A DNA stretch of 61,174 nucleotides. It comes from a virus. The stretch lies in IMG/VR virus record IMGVR_UViG_3300042691_030195, positions 1 through 61,174 of that record, one strand, 5' to 3'. Every line of letters starts with the position of its first letter. Position 1 is the stretch's first letter. The position numbers and the translations under genes were made by a program. Positions 13,092 to 19,043 of the stretch are shown here, piece after piece. Below the pieces are notes generated by a model. That model worked only from the letters and a program-made list of their open reading frames with translations, made no database searches and was not told the DNA's origin.

Positions 13092-13218
13092 GGATCAGCG
13101 GCGTGGGGGGACACGCTGACAAATGAAGATGCTACCTACCGTCAGTGTAAGTCGTTTCAGTACGTAGCTGAAGGTCAGAACGGTGTGCAACAAGCAGGTT
13201 CGAATCCTGCCTGATCCA
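13092..13218 (+). tRNA. Expanded tRNA-like RNA 3 (127 bases)
   Basis: Acceptor GGATCAG (13092-13098) with CTGATCC (13211-13217) plus A, D arm GCGT/ACGC, T arm GCAGG-TTCGAAT-CCTGC. The 77-base centre holds TGAC/GTCA and a TTCAG-TACGTAG-CTGAA hairpin with a seven-base loop that lacks U33. The first 15 bases and last 28 bases are nearly identical to RNA 1. Confidence 0.55.
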
Positions 13219-13374
13219 TTGGCATCCGAAATGGTGCCCGTTGTCAGAGGATCGCTGGACGCAGCGATTAACGTACTGGCGTCCTGTTCGAGGATAGAAG
13301 AACGAGCGAAACGTACTAGCAGCGTCGGCCCGACTAGGGTGTGCGTGACAGCCGGAGAGACGGCAATTTTGTAT
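13219..13374. other. Non-coding stretch between the tRNA cluster and cassette array
   Basis: About 155 bases with stems ATCGCTG-GACG-CAGCGAT and GCCG-GAGAGA-CGGC but no tRNA ends and no convincing frame. It may be the tail of the RNA cluster. Confidence 0.4.
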
Positions 13375-13417
13375 GACGAACGCTCGGATTCACCGAGCCG
13401 AAAGGAAAGAGGTAACG
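13375..13417 (+). repeat. Half attC site (R''-L'' side only)
   Basis: GACGAAC followed by a left arm and ribosome-site segment. From 13378, 41 bases are identical to attC E at 15410-15450. The matching right half (L' and R') is missing, so it cannot fold as attC. It supplies AAGAGG upstream of the gene at 13418. Confidence 0.7.
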
Positions 13418-13720
13418 ATGGGATTAAAGAAAACTACTATTGAAATATGCCACGACGAGGGATACGGAGACGATCTGCTGCTGTATCTGAACATCGCTCT
13501 GCGTGGCAAAGACATGATTGGCATTCGTGTCGTTAAAAGCGAGGAAATGCTTGAGTTTTTGTCAGGGGAGCTACAGATTCACTCATGTAAGATGACCGGT
13601 GAGCATCACTATAGATTTCGCACCGGATGGCCGATGACTCACTTGATTGGCACAAGCCCGGAGGAAGCAGTTAGGACAGCCATGAATGAGGTTAAAAAAC
13701 AACAAAAGGAAAGCCAATGA
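13418..13720 (+). CDS. Hypothetical protein next to a half attC
   Basis: 100 residues starting MGLKKTTIEICHDEGYGDDL, with the ribosome site contributed by the half attC. Alternating strands (IEICHDE, LLLYLNIAL, IGIRVVK) and a C-terminal TSPEEAVRTAMNEVKKQQ helix suggest a small alpha/beta protein. No family known. It is the first gene of a coupled three-gene run that precedes the complete cassettes. Confidence 0.6.
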   Translation: MGLKKTTIEICHDEGYGDDLLLYLNIALRGKDMIGIRVVKSEEMLEFLSGELQIHSCKMTGEHHYRFRTGWPMTHLIGTSPEEAVRTAMNEVKKQQKESQ

Positions 13721-13830
13721 GTCTATTTGAATTTCGCTACCTTGTGGAATCTGCGATTCCGTGGTGGGTTCCGTTTGTATTGGCTGGTGGTGGATTGATT
13801 AGTTACATGATGTTTGGAGGAAAGAAATAA
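13717..13830 (+). CDS. Single-pass small membrane protein (37 aa)
   Basis: Frame MSLFEFRYLVESAIPWWVPF, then VLAGGGLISYMMFGGKK. One hydrophobic span of about 20 residues is followed by two lysines (N-out or N-in undetermined). It overlaps the upstream stop (ATGA) and the downstream start (TAATG), which supports it as real despite its size. It could be a small membrane toxin or holin-like peptide; no evidence decides. Confidence 0.5.
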   Translation: MSLFEFRYLVESAIPWWVPFVLAGGGLISYMMFGGKK

Positions 13831-14030
13831 TGGCAATGAGTTTAGAACAGGCGTGGTCGCATGTAATAGCATTGTGGCCGAATGCGGAGCGATTGGATCG
13901 CCACGATGGAAAGCTTGTAGCTTGCTTTAAGGATTCGACCATCGTGGTTGGTCCGATGTTTTTCTATCGCATTGATCCAGGCATCGTAGATTGGCCTGAA
14001 GGAGTATTGAAGTATCCAGAGTCGGCATAA
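13830..14030 (+). CDS. Hypothetical protein ending in an attC R'' box
   Basis: 66 residues starting MAMSLEQAWSHVIALWPNAE with a compact helix-strand pattern (VACFKDSTIVVGPMFFY). Its stop codon TAA is part of the GCATAAC box that opens attC A, exactly as in the complete cassettes downstream. The expected matching 5' cassette edge is absent, so this may be the remnant of a cassette that lost its left end. Function unknown. Confidence 0.55.
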   Translation: MAMSLEQAWSHVIALWPNAERLDRHDGKLVACFKDSTIVVGPMFFYRIDPGIVDWPEGVLKYPESA

Positions 14031-14113
14031 CGCTCGTTTCACCGAGCAACGGAGGTAAAACATGACAACAGAAAACGGCCAATCGGTTGCTCCATTGCAT
14101 CCCATTGTTATCT
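14025..14113 (+). repeat. attC site A
   Basis: R'' GCATAAC (14025-14031), R' GTTATCT (14107-14113). Arms GAGCAAC (14044-14050) and GTTGCTC (14086-14092) pair. The loop carries GGAGG and an ATG at 14062. Confidence 0.75.
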
Positions 14114-14349
14114 GGCGGGTTCGTCGGATTTCCTGCGACGGAGGGCAACCAGGTCGAGAGTGGTCATCAGAGTTTTTTCTTGACGAATACAAGGCATCGA
14201 ATCGTCTAATGGAGTTGATAGCCGAAAGCGACTCGCGGAACCCGAAATACCCGTTCAAGAAAGACCAAGAATTCGTGGACGGGGTGAGGGGATACTGCAA
14301 TTGGCAATTCGGAACCATGCTGACCATGGATGCTGTAGAAGCCAGATAA
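14062..14349 (+). CDS. Cassette 1 protein, start inside attC A
   Basis: 95 residues. The ATG at 14062 and its GGAGG lie in the attC loop, so the first 17 or so residues (MTTENGQSVAPLHPIVIWR) are encoded by the recombination site and run in frame through the GTTATC crossover box. The body has VWRVRRISCDGGQ-like strands and a helical C-terminus (KKDQEFVDGVRGY). No alternative ATG exists near the cassette edge. The stop lies in the next R'' box. No function recognised. Confidence 0.6.
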   Translation: MTTENGQSVAPLHPIVIWRVRRISCDGGQPGREWSSEFFLDEYKASNRLMELIAESDSRNPKYPFKKDQEFVDGVRGYCNWQFGTMLTMDAVEAR

Positions 14350-14427
14350 CGCTACCCATCACCCAGCGGCGGGGTGATTCAAATTTTTCGGCACCTAAAG
14401 CCGCTTGGGTGCATGGAGTTGTTATGC
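14344..14427 (+). repeat. attC site B
   Basis: R'' AGATAAC (14344-14350), R' GTTATGC (14421-14427). Arms CACCCAGCGGC and GCCGCTTGGGTG pair with one extra T, the extrahelical base expected of attC. Nearly identical to attC H. Confidence 0.88.
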
Positions 14428-14428
14428 G

Positions 14429-14713
14429 ATGGTGGGTTATATGAAGTGGCCTGAAGTGCGGTTGAGCCGAAAGACATACGGGCGAATCTACGTCTCTAAG
14501 CCTGAAGACGTGGCGGTTGTGGAGGCGACAGTCAGGGAAGTTGACGAGTTCGAGTTTGACTACATGCCAAAAGGCTTAGTTGCCGTGTATGGCACAGATG
14601 ACGAATTGGTGTACTTGCACAAATTCGAGATCGACGCAAACGCATTGGCGAAGGCGTGTATGGACAAGGGCGTATGGATTTGGGTCGTTGAGGGGGCGAG
14701 AGGATACGCATAA
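14429..14713 (+). CDS. Cassette 2 protein
   Basis: About 94 residues starting at the ATG two bases after R' (MVGYMKWPEVRLSRKTYGRI); a second ATG at 14441 has GGTGGG four bases upstream. The sequence has strands (GLVAVYGTDDELVYLHKF) and a tryptophan-rich end (VWIWVVEG). Its stop lies in R'' of attC C. No family recognised; expression probably depends on readthrough from upstream transcription. Confidence 0.55.
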   Translation: MVGYMKWPEVRLSRKTYGRIYVSKPEDVAVVEATVREVDEFEFDYMPKGLVAVYGTDDELVYLHKFEIDANALAKACMDKGVWIWVVEGARGYA

Positions 14714-14797
14714 CCCCAGCGGTAACCGAGTCGCCGCCAAGAGACTCGGGTTTGAGAACTAGGTGACCGGCGACTTCGATTCACCGCTTTGTTATGC
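14708..14797 (+). repeat. attC site C
   Basis: R'' GCATAAC (14708-14714), R' GTTATGC (14791-14797). Outer arm AGCGGT/ACCGCT and inner arm GTCGCCG/CGGCGAC pair with small mismatches. No start codon in the loop. Confidence 0.88.
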
Positions 14798-14809
14798 GAG
14801 GGTTGGATT

Positions 14810-15028
14810 ATGGATTACACAGACAGCGAGCAAGGTCAATATGATTTGCAGCGAGCAGAGTATGACGAGCAGCAGAAAGAGCAGTTGGCATTTGAGGTGG
14901 CCAAGCAGATTTGCGATGCGGCTTTTTGCGTGTTGGAGAATCTGGAAGAATTAGATGGCGCGATTGCTGGTCAGATTGCCAAAGCCGTGCAAGATGTCGT
15001 CGAACAAGAATTGCGGCATGTGCTTTAG
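14810..15028 (+). CDS. Cassette 3 protein, acidic and helical
   Basis: 72 residues starting MDYTDSEQGQYDLQRAEYDE, with GAGGG upstream inside the cassette. Almost entirely helical and acidic, with heptad-like stretches (QQKEQLAFEVAKQICDAAF) and a final IAGQIAKAVQDVVEQEL helix. It may form a small helical bundle and bind a protein partner. No function recognised. Confidence 0.6.
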   Translation: MDYTDSEQGQYDLQRAEYDEQQKEQLAFEVAKQICDAAFCVLENLEELDGAIAGQIAKAVQDVVEQELRHVL

Positions 15029-15031
15029 TCC

Positions 15032-15122
15032 GCACAACGCTTTGCGTAACCCAGTCGCGGAGAACGACATTGACCAAACCAAAATACGATGACCGCGACT
15101 TGGGTTCACGCAATTGTTCTGC
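15032..15122 (+). repeat. attC site D
   Basis: R'' GCACAAC (15032-15038), R' GTTCTGC (15116-15122). TTGCGT-AACCCA-GTCGCGG pairs with CCGCGAC-T-TGGGTT-C-ACGCAA; two unpaired bases on one arm are typical extrahelical bases. Confidence 0.9.
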
Positions 15123-15180
15123 GTCCTGTGTCCATCCGTTTTACTGTACCCCATTTGCCACAACACCACAGGAACCAATG

Positions 15181-15402
15181 ATGGCCAAGCAAAGATTGAG
15201 TAGGCGAGAGCTAGAACGATTACTTTATGATGCAAGTGAAGCGTTAAACGATATTCTGGAGGATTGTTTTCCAGACACGCCAGAAGGCATAGCCGCAATG
15301 GAAGCACGGCACGCGAAGGAAGGGCCGATTGAACTTCCAGAATCGTTACGCGATGCGTCAAAGGTACTGGAGCGGATCAAGAACATGAACGGCAGCGAAT
15401 AG
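15181..15402 (+). CDS. Cassette 4 protein
   Basis: 73 residues starting MAKQRLSRRELERLLYDASE. AGGA lies seven bases upstream of this ATG (another ATG precedes it directly). Helical, with a basic N-terminus and acidic middle (LNDILEDCFPDTPEGI), ending in a helix SLRDASKVLERIKNM. No family recognised. The long frame opening at 14911 crosses attC D and is not credible. Confidence 0.6.
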   Translation: MAKQRLSRRELERLLYDASEALNDILEDCFPDTPEGIAAMEARHAKEGPIELPESLRDASKVLERIKNMNGSE

Positions 15403-15406
15403 GTAC

Positions 15407-15495
15407 GCAGAACGCTCGGATTCACCGAGCCGAAAGGAAAGAGGTAACGAGAATGAGCGAGACGAATGAGGCTTTGGTGCAATCCGTTGTTATGC
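15407..15495 (+). repeat. attC site E
   Basis: R'' GCAGAAC (15407-15413), R' GTTATGC (15489-15495). CGGATT-CACC...AGCC pairs with GGCT...GGTG-C-AATCCG. The loop carries AAGAGG and an ATG at 15453. Its left 41 bases recur at 13378. Confidence 0.82.
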
Positions 15496-15722
15496 AGGAA
15501 TGGATCGGTCCGTCGATCGAGCCAGGAGATGGCGATTCGATCTGGATTGCCGTGAGAGAGTGGAGCGGGCATATCCATGTTGATTACGCACAGACATTTG
15601 TTGATGTCGATGGGTTGATGATTCATCGGTACGAAGGCGAAAAGTGCGGGTATGGTGAGCAGTGGCCTCCGAAGGATGTCATTGCGTGGAAACTATGCGA
15701 TACACCAGAGTTTCCAGGATAA
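15453..15722 (+). CDS. Cassette 5 protein, start inside attC E
   Basis: 89 residues from the loop ATG (MSETNEALVQSVVMQEWIG), read through the crossover box as V-V-M-Q. An internal ATG in the R' box itself (15492) would give a 76-residue protein without attC residues, but only the loop start has a ribosome site (AGAGG, eight bases). The body is strand-rich (DSIWIAVREWSGHIHVDY). No function recognised. Confidence 0.6.
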   Translation: MSETNEALVQSVVMQEWIGPSIEPGDGDSIWIAVREWSGHIHVDYAQTFVDVDGLMIHRYEGEKCGYGEQWPPKDVIAWKLCDTPEFPG

Positions 15723-15807
15723 CGCTCCGCATCACGGGGCACGAAAGGAAAGATTATGAGTTCAAAAACAGCGTCGATGAGTGCTCCCGTGCATGCGGTT
15801 GTTATGC
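15717..15807 (+). repeat. attC site F
   Basis: R'' GGATAAC (15717-15723), R' GTTATGC (15801-15807). CCGCAT-CACGGG-GCAC pairs with GTGC-T-CCCGTG-C-ATGCGG. The loop carries AAGGAAAG and an ATG at 15756. Confidence 0.85.
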
Positions 15808-16157
15808 CGCTTCGTGTTCAGAGGAAGCGAACCAAGGGCTACAGGTTACCACCAAACACGGTTTCGGTTTGTCGTCCGGGAAAGTTCGGCAATCCATTCA
15901 AGCCAGACGAATGCAGGGCGACAGGATATGAGGGCACAGACTTGGAGATCAAGCAGCGTTGCGCGTCGGCGTTTCGTGCGTGGTTGTGTGAAAAAGACGG
16001 ATGGTTGAACTGGCAAGGGGATGAAGCGGAAAAAACAAAGGCGGCGATTCTAGAAGGCCTTGAGTCGTTGCGAGGAAAGAATCTGGCGTGCTTCTGCAAG
16101 CTGGACGAACCATGTCACGCCGATGTGTTGTTGGAGCTGGCCAACAAGTCGGCATAA
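15756..16157 (+). CDS. Cassette 6 protein, DUF4326 family
   Basis: 133 residues from the loop ATG, or 117 from the ATG in the R' box (15804, MPLRVQRKRTKGYR). The body matches the DUF4326 pattern as I know it: NTVSVCRPGKFGNPF near the start, a C-terminal LRGKNLACFCKLDEPCHADV with the conserved cysteine pair and histidine, then LLELAN. Members occur in phages and bacteria; a metal or nucleotide site has been guessed but function is unproven. The domain begins right after the cassette edge, so the attC-encoded residues are an added tail. Confidence 0.75.
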   Translation: MSSKTASMSAPVHAVVMPLRVQRKRTKGYRLPPNTVSVCRPGKFGNPFKPDECRATGYEGTDLEIKQRCASAFRAWLCEKDGWLNWQGDEAEKTKAAILEGLESLRGKNLACFCKLDEPCHADVLLELANKSA

Positions 16158-16241
16158 CGCACAGGATAACCCAGTGCGAGGAGAAAACATGGACAACGAA
16201 AAACAGCAGACCGAGCACTTGGGTTCATCCGATTGTTCGTC
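16152..16241 (+). repeat. attC site G
   Basis: R'' GCATAAC (16152-16158), R' GTTCGTC (16235-16241). GGAT-AACCCA-GTGC pairs with GCAC-T-TGGGTT-C-ATCC. The loop carries GAGGAG and an ATG at 16189. Confidence 0.85.
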
Positions 16242-16560
16242 GGATTGGCTTCCGGGATGCGGGCAGTTTTTTGTCGGATGGTCTGCATTTAAGGTGAAAT
16301 GTGTAAACGCAGAACGTGCGGGTACGATAAAGCTGAAGTATGCAACGCCGCTGGATTTTATTTTGCAAGACAGACGCACCTCGTTTTCAGTAGGGTTACG
16401 AGCGAGGCAAGCGATTCGTTCCAATAATGCGAACTGTTGGCAAAAGTTGGTTGCAATGAAGAAAGGCGAGTTTCGGTCGTGGCGGAACTACGGTCAAAGA
16501 TCGCATAAAGAGTTACAGGACGCTTTCAGGCGAATCGGAATCGCTTTGCAGGATTATTGA
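16189..16560 (+). CDS. Cassette 7 protein, start inside attC G
   Basis: 123 residues starting MDNEKQQTEHLGSSDCSSDW, with GAGGAG in the attC loop. The reading frame through the crossover box differs from cassettes 1, 5 and 6 (TGT TCG rather than GTT aligned). The body is basic (RRTSFSVGLRARQAIRSNNA) with a C-terminal helix (ELQDAFRRIGIALQDY) and could bind nucleic acid. No family recognised. Confidence 0.6.
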   Translation: MDNEKQQTEHLGSSDCSSDWLPGCGQFFVGWSAFKVKCVNAERAGTIKLKYATPLDFILQDRRTSFSVGLRARQAIRSNNANCWQKLVAMKKGEFRSWRNYGQRSHKELQDAFRRIGIALQDY

Positions 16561-16643
16561 GACGAACGCCACCCATCACCCAGCGGCGGGGTGATTTAAT
16601 TTTTCGGTACCTAAAGCCGCTTGGGTGCATGGGATTGTTATGC
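16561..16643 (+). repeat. attC site H
   Basis: R'' GACGAAC (16561-16567), R' GTTATGC (16637-16643). The same arms as attC B (CACCCAGCGGC with GCCGCTTGGGTG) and a near-identical loop, with only a few differences over about 60 bases. Confidence 0.88.
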
Positions 16644-16657
16644 GGCTGGAGGTTTCA

Positions 16658-16888
16658 ATGCTCACACACGATGATTGCACGCCAATGAGCGATTTGTATT
16701 TGATCGACTGTCTGTTGCACATGATGGTTGATCATCAAAAGGGAGGTTGGGAGGAACTTGAGCAACGATACAACGCTACAGCGAACGCAATGCACAGGTT
16801 GCGGTTGGCTTTTGAGTCAGGGGAGATGCAACGAATTGGGTTGGGATTAGCGGATTATTTCAGATCAACACCAACTAAGTCCGCATAA
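16658..16888 (+). CDS. Cassette 8 protein
   Basis: 76 residues starting MLTHDDCTPMSDLYLIDCLL, with GGAGG five bases upstream inside the cassette; an earlier ATG in R' (16640) is in frame too. Helical throughout (HHMMVDHQ-type start, then EELEQRYNATANAMHRLRLA). No family recognised. Its stop codon lies in the last R'' box, after which no attC arm follows. Confidence 0.6.
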   Translation: MLTHDDCTPMSDLYLIDCLLHMMVDHQKGGWEELEQRYNATANAMHRLRLAFESGEMQRIGLGLADYFRSTPTKSA

Positions 16889-16921
16889 CTATAGATTCTC
16901 CCTGGCTGAGCCTGGGAGAAT
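16883..16921 (+). repeat. Terminal R'' box followed by a perfect hairpin
   Basis: GCATAAC (16883-16889) pairs with the R' of attC H but has no attC arms after it. Instead ATTCTCCC (16895-16902) pairs with GGGAGAAT (16914-16921) with an inner GGC/GCC. There is no T-run, so it is not a classic terminator. It marks the right end of the array. Confidence 0.6.
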
Positions 16922-17007
16922 GTCGGGGAAACCACAGGTGAGCCGTGCATAATGTCCCGGTCGCTAATGCTGCGGAAATCAGATTATCACTATTGAAGGA
17001 GGAAGAA

Positions 17008-17388
17008 ATGAGTAACGAACAAGGTTTTCGAGGCGTTCCAGGTGTGCCGGATGGGTGGGAATTGGTGCGGATTGTTGACAGGCCACAGATCGGCGAATAT
17101 GCACTTGATCGCGTCAATCATCCAGTGATGGTTATGGAGCCAGATGCATGGGATCTCGGAGTGATAGTTCGCAAGATCGAGACTCCGAAGCGTTATCGAC
17201 CATTTGCGAATGCGGAGGAGTTCAAGCCGCATCGGGATCGATGGTGGCGATGGAAAAACGATCCAAAAGATTTCTATCCACCTTGTGGTTACTCAGACAG
17301 ATTTCACGGCGGATACCCCTGGGGAGATAGTTTTAACGAAAAGCTATTCGATGATGGAACGCCTTTTGGCGTGGAGGTGACGGAGTGA
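17008..17388 (+). CDS. Phage-type hypothetical, 126 aa
   Basis: Starts MSNEQGFRGVPGVPDGWELV after AAGGAGG. The PDGWELVRI opening followed by a duplicated loop is a style I recall from many phage proteins of unknown role. The rest is tryptophan- and proline-rich (RDRWWRWKNDPKDFYPPCGY), suggesting a small beta-rich fold. First gene after the cassette array, overlapping the next gene's GTG. Confidence 0.6.
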   Translation: MSNEQGFRGVPGVPDGWELVRIVDRPQIGEYALDRVNHPVMVMEPDAWDLGVIVRKIETPKRYRPFANAEEFKPHRDRWWRWKNDPKDFYPPCGYSDRFHGGYPWGDSFNEKLFDDGTPFGVEVTE

Positions 17389-17618
17389 TCGCAGATGGAG
17401 GAGAACGCAAATTTAGACTTACTCCTAAGGGATTTCTGTGTGAAATGCTTGCAAGGGATTATGACTTTGATGAAGAAGAAGCCGATGAGGTATGGCATCG
17501 TCTTGAAGCATTCTGCATGCGATCACTAAAACACAAAGACAGCACAGCTACATTTGCTTGCTTGATATTCGATGGAAATGGCGGAGAAATTGTTGGTGCT
17601 GAAATTTTTGACGATTAG
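17385..17618 (+). CDS. Acidic hypothetical, 77 aa
   Basis: GTG start overlapping the upstream stop. The sequence RKFRLTPKGFLCEMLARDYD with an acidic stretch FDEEEADEVWHRLEAF, then strands (FACLIFDGNGGEIV). It might be a small protein inhibitor or adaptor. No family recognised. Confidence 0.55.
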   Translation: MIADGGERKFRLTPKGFLCEMLARDYDFDEEEADEVWHRLEAFCMRSLKHKDSTATFACLIFDGNGGEIVGAEIFDD

Positions 17619-17627
17619 GAGTTTTTG

Positions 17628-18014
17628 ATGCGCATACATATTTACGAGGCAACTGTTTCGAAGGTTGTCGATGGAGACACTATTGATCTTCTTATTGATC
17701 AGGGTTTTGGTAATTTCACTGAGCAGAGGATGAGGCTGTACGGAGTCAACGCTGCCGAGATAAAAACAAAAGAAGGGAAGAGGGTAAAGCGGGAGGTTCA
17801 AATTGCAATTGAGCAAAAAAAGATTGTTGTTCAATCTGTACAGCGAAAGGTTCAATCTCGAGACAAATACGGAAGATATTTAGCCGTTGTTCATTTTGAT
17901 TGGCCTAGTTCTTCATTGCCAATCGCAAATGGTGACAAGATAAACGATGCGGCTCCAATTTCGTTCAACGCCAAGATGTTGAAGGACGGACTTGCAGAAG
18001 AAAGGTATTGGTAG
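17628..18014 (+). CDS. Thermonuclease-like (SNase) protein
   Basis: 128 residues after AGGAG. The staphylococcal nuclease fold shows as SKVVDGDTIDLLID (calcium-binding aspartate), RMRLYGVNAAEIKT (catalytic Arg and Glu) and SRDKYGRYLAVV (second catalytic Arg). These enzymes cleave DNA and RNA using calcium. No signal peptide is visible, so it would act inside the cell, perhaps on host DNA, or be packaged. It lacks some C-terminal residues of the standard fold and ends at RYW just before the next gene. Confidence 0.8.
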   Translation: MRIHIYEATVSKVVDGDTIDLLIDQGFGNFTEQRMRLYGVNAAEIKTKEGKRVKREVQIAIEQKKIVVQSVQRKVQSRDKYGRYLAVVHFDWPSSSLPIANGDKINDAAPISFNAKMLKDGLAEERYW

Positions 18015-18015
18015 C

Positions 18016-18675
18016 ATGGAAAACTTTCTGAATGTCAACATCCCGTTTTTCTGGGCATTCTTGGATACTGGATTTCTCCATGACAAGGATCCAGACGCAA
18101 GAAATGAGCGCATACCGATGGAGTTTTTCATTTATACGTCAATACCGAATCGGTGCGGCATGTTTACAGGTATGAGTGAATGGGGAACGCAGCATGCGAG
18201 GATACCGATTCATTACATCCACACAGCAAAAGAAGGAGGAAAAAACTATCCTCTTGATTTCTTGCAACTGTGGGACAGCTACAGTTACTATTGCTCTGCT
18301 ATGATCGTTGATTACATCAAAAATCGCAGTTGCAAAATACTGCTAAAAGATCGCACGACAGTGAATGGAATCTACATGTTCACGCTTGATTGGTGCAAAG
18401 GTGGGTACAGCGAAATAGCTTCTGGGCACAAAACTGGTCATGTGATCAACGCAGATGGTCGCGTTTTCATTCAGCCAAACAATCGCATCGTTCGCTGGAA
18501 CGATGGTGGCGCCTTTACTAGCAAGATGTTGACTGAGCGTCCAGACTGGAAGGTGTTTAGTCAAGAGTTCAGCTGCGAAGCATCCGGAGGGAGATGGGTG
18601 GCAGACAGTGACGACGAGTTATATTGGTATGGTTTTACTAAAACGGAGGAAACCAAATCTACGCCAAAAGACTAG
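18016..18675 (+). CDS. Hypothetical protein, 219 aa
   Basis: Starts MENFLNVNIPFFWAFLDTGF one base after the nuclease stop. Rich in aromatic residues and cysteine, with regions IPMEFFIYTSIPNRCGMF and YSYYCSAMIVDYIKNRSCK and several strands. No domain assigned. The close spacing suggests translational coupling with the nuclease; a role in nucleic-acid processing is only a guess. Confidence 0.55.
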   Translation: MENFLNVNIPFFWAFLDTGFLHDKDPDARNERIPMEFFIYTSIPNRCGMFTGMSEWGTQHARIPIHYIHTAKEGGKNYPLDFLQLWDSYSYYCSAMIVDYIKNRSCKILLKDRTTVNGIYMFTLDWCKGGYSEIASGHKTGHVINADGRVFIQPNNRIVRWNDGGAFTSKMLTERPDWKVFSQEFSCEASGGRWVADSDDELYWYGFTKTEETKSTPKD

Positions 18676-18725
18676 GCTTCAAAACAAGTTGATTGCTCAG
18701 GTTGATCATTTTTTATGCAGGTGTA

Positions 18726-18989
18726 ATGATGGTAGTGGTAAAACTAGTTGGCGGTGGTCCTGGAGATGGACATGAATTTGAGGTTCAAAGCATCGAGCAA
18801 AAACAGAAGCTACAGGAAAAAATGTATGGTGATGGGTTTTTTTGGGCTTACCTTTACAGTTGCAACCCAAACGGCTCAAATCCGCACATTTACGTCGAAG
18901 GTCATCCACACGATGAACCCGATTTTGCACCCCCACAAAAGCTTGAGTTGTGGTACACGACACAAATTTCAATCTCGGATTTTAAGTAG
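18726..18989 (+). CDS. Hypothetical protein, 87 aa
   Basis: Starts MMVVVKLVGGGPGDGHEFEV, with GCAGGTG upstream. Small beta-rich protein with a histidine-rich C-terminal loop (HIYVEGHPHDEPDF), which might hold a metal. No family recognised. Last gene before the non-coding stretch at 19040. Confidence 0.55.
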   Translation: MMVVVKLVGGGPGDGHEFEVQSIEQKQKLQEKMYGDGFFWAYLYSCNPNGSNPHIYVEGHPHDEPDFAPPQKLELWYTTQISISDFK

Positions 18990-19007
18990 GATATCCTAGA
19001 AAAAGCG

Positions 19008-19036
19008 TTGACGGAAACAGTCCTATCGCGTAATTT
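19008..19036 (+). promoter_or_regulatory. Promoter upstream of the non-coding stretch
   Basis: TTGACG (19008-19013), 17 bases, TAATTT (19031-19036). It points into a region without a credible gene. Confidence 0.5.
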
Positions 19037-19043
19037 TGAAATT

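Larger units (their letters stand above)
14025..16889 (+). mobile_element. Integron-type gene-cassette array (eight attC sites, no integrase)
   Basis: Eight inverted-repeat sites of 83-91 bases alternate with single genes, giving cassettes of 312-434 bases all in one orientation. In integron cassettes the R' box at the start of a cassette must pair with the R'' box at its own end. That holds here for every cassette: GTTATCTGG/CCAGATAAC, GTTATGCG/CGCATAAC, GTTCTGCGT/ACGCAGAAC, GTTATGCCG/CGGCATAAC, GTTCGTC/GACGAAC and GTTATGCGG/CCGCATAAC are perfect, and two have one or two mismatches. Extrahelical bases are visible in the arms. No IntI gene is in the window, so this is a cluster of attC sites lacking an integrase, embedded in a phage. 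Confidence 0.88.

Noticed and set aside
14911-15402. A 163-codon protein starting upstream of attC D
   Set aside because: It overlaps the previous cassette gene and the whole attC site; the internal ATG at 15181 has a ribosome site.
13375-16889. CRISPR array
   Set aside because: Repeats are 83-91 bases, fold as inverted repeats and alternate with genes, and no cas gene is present.
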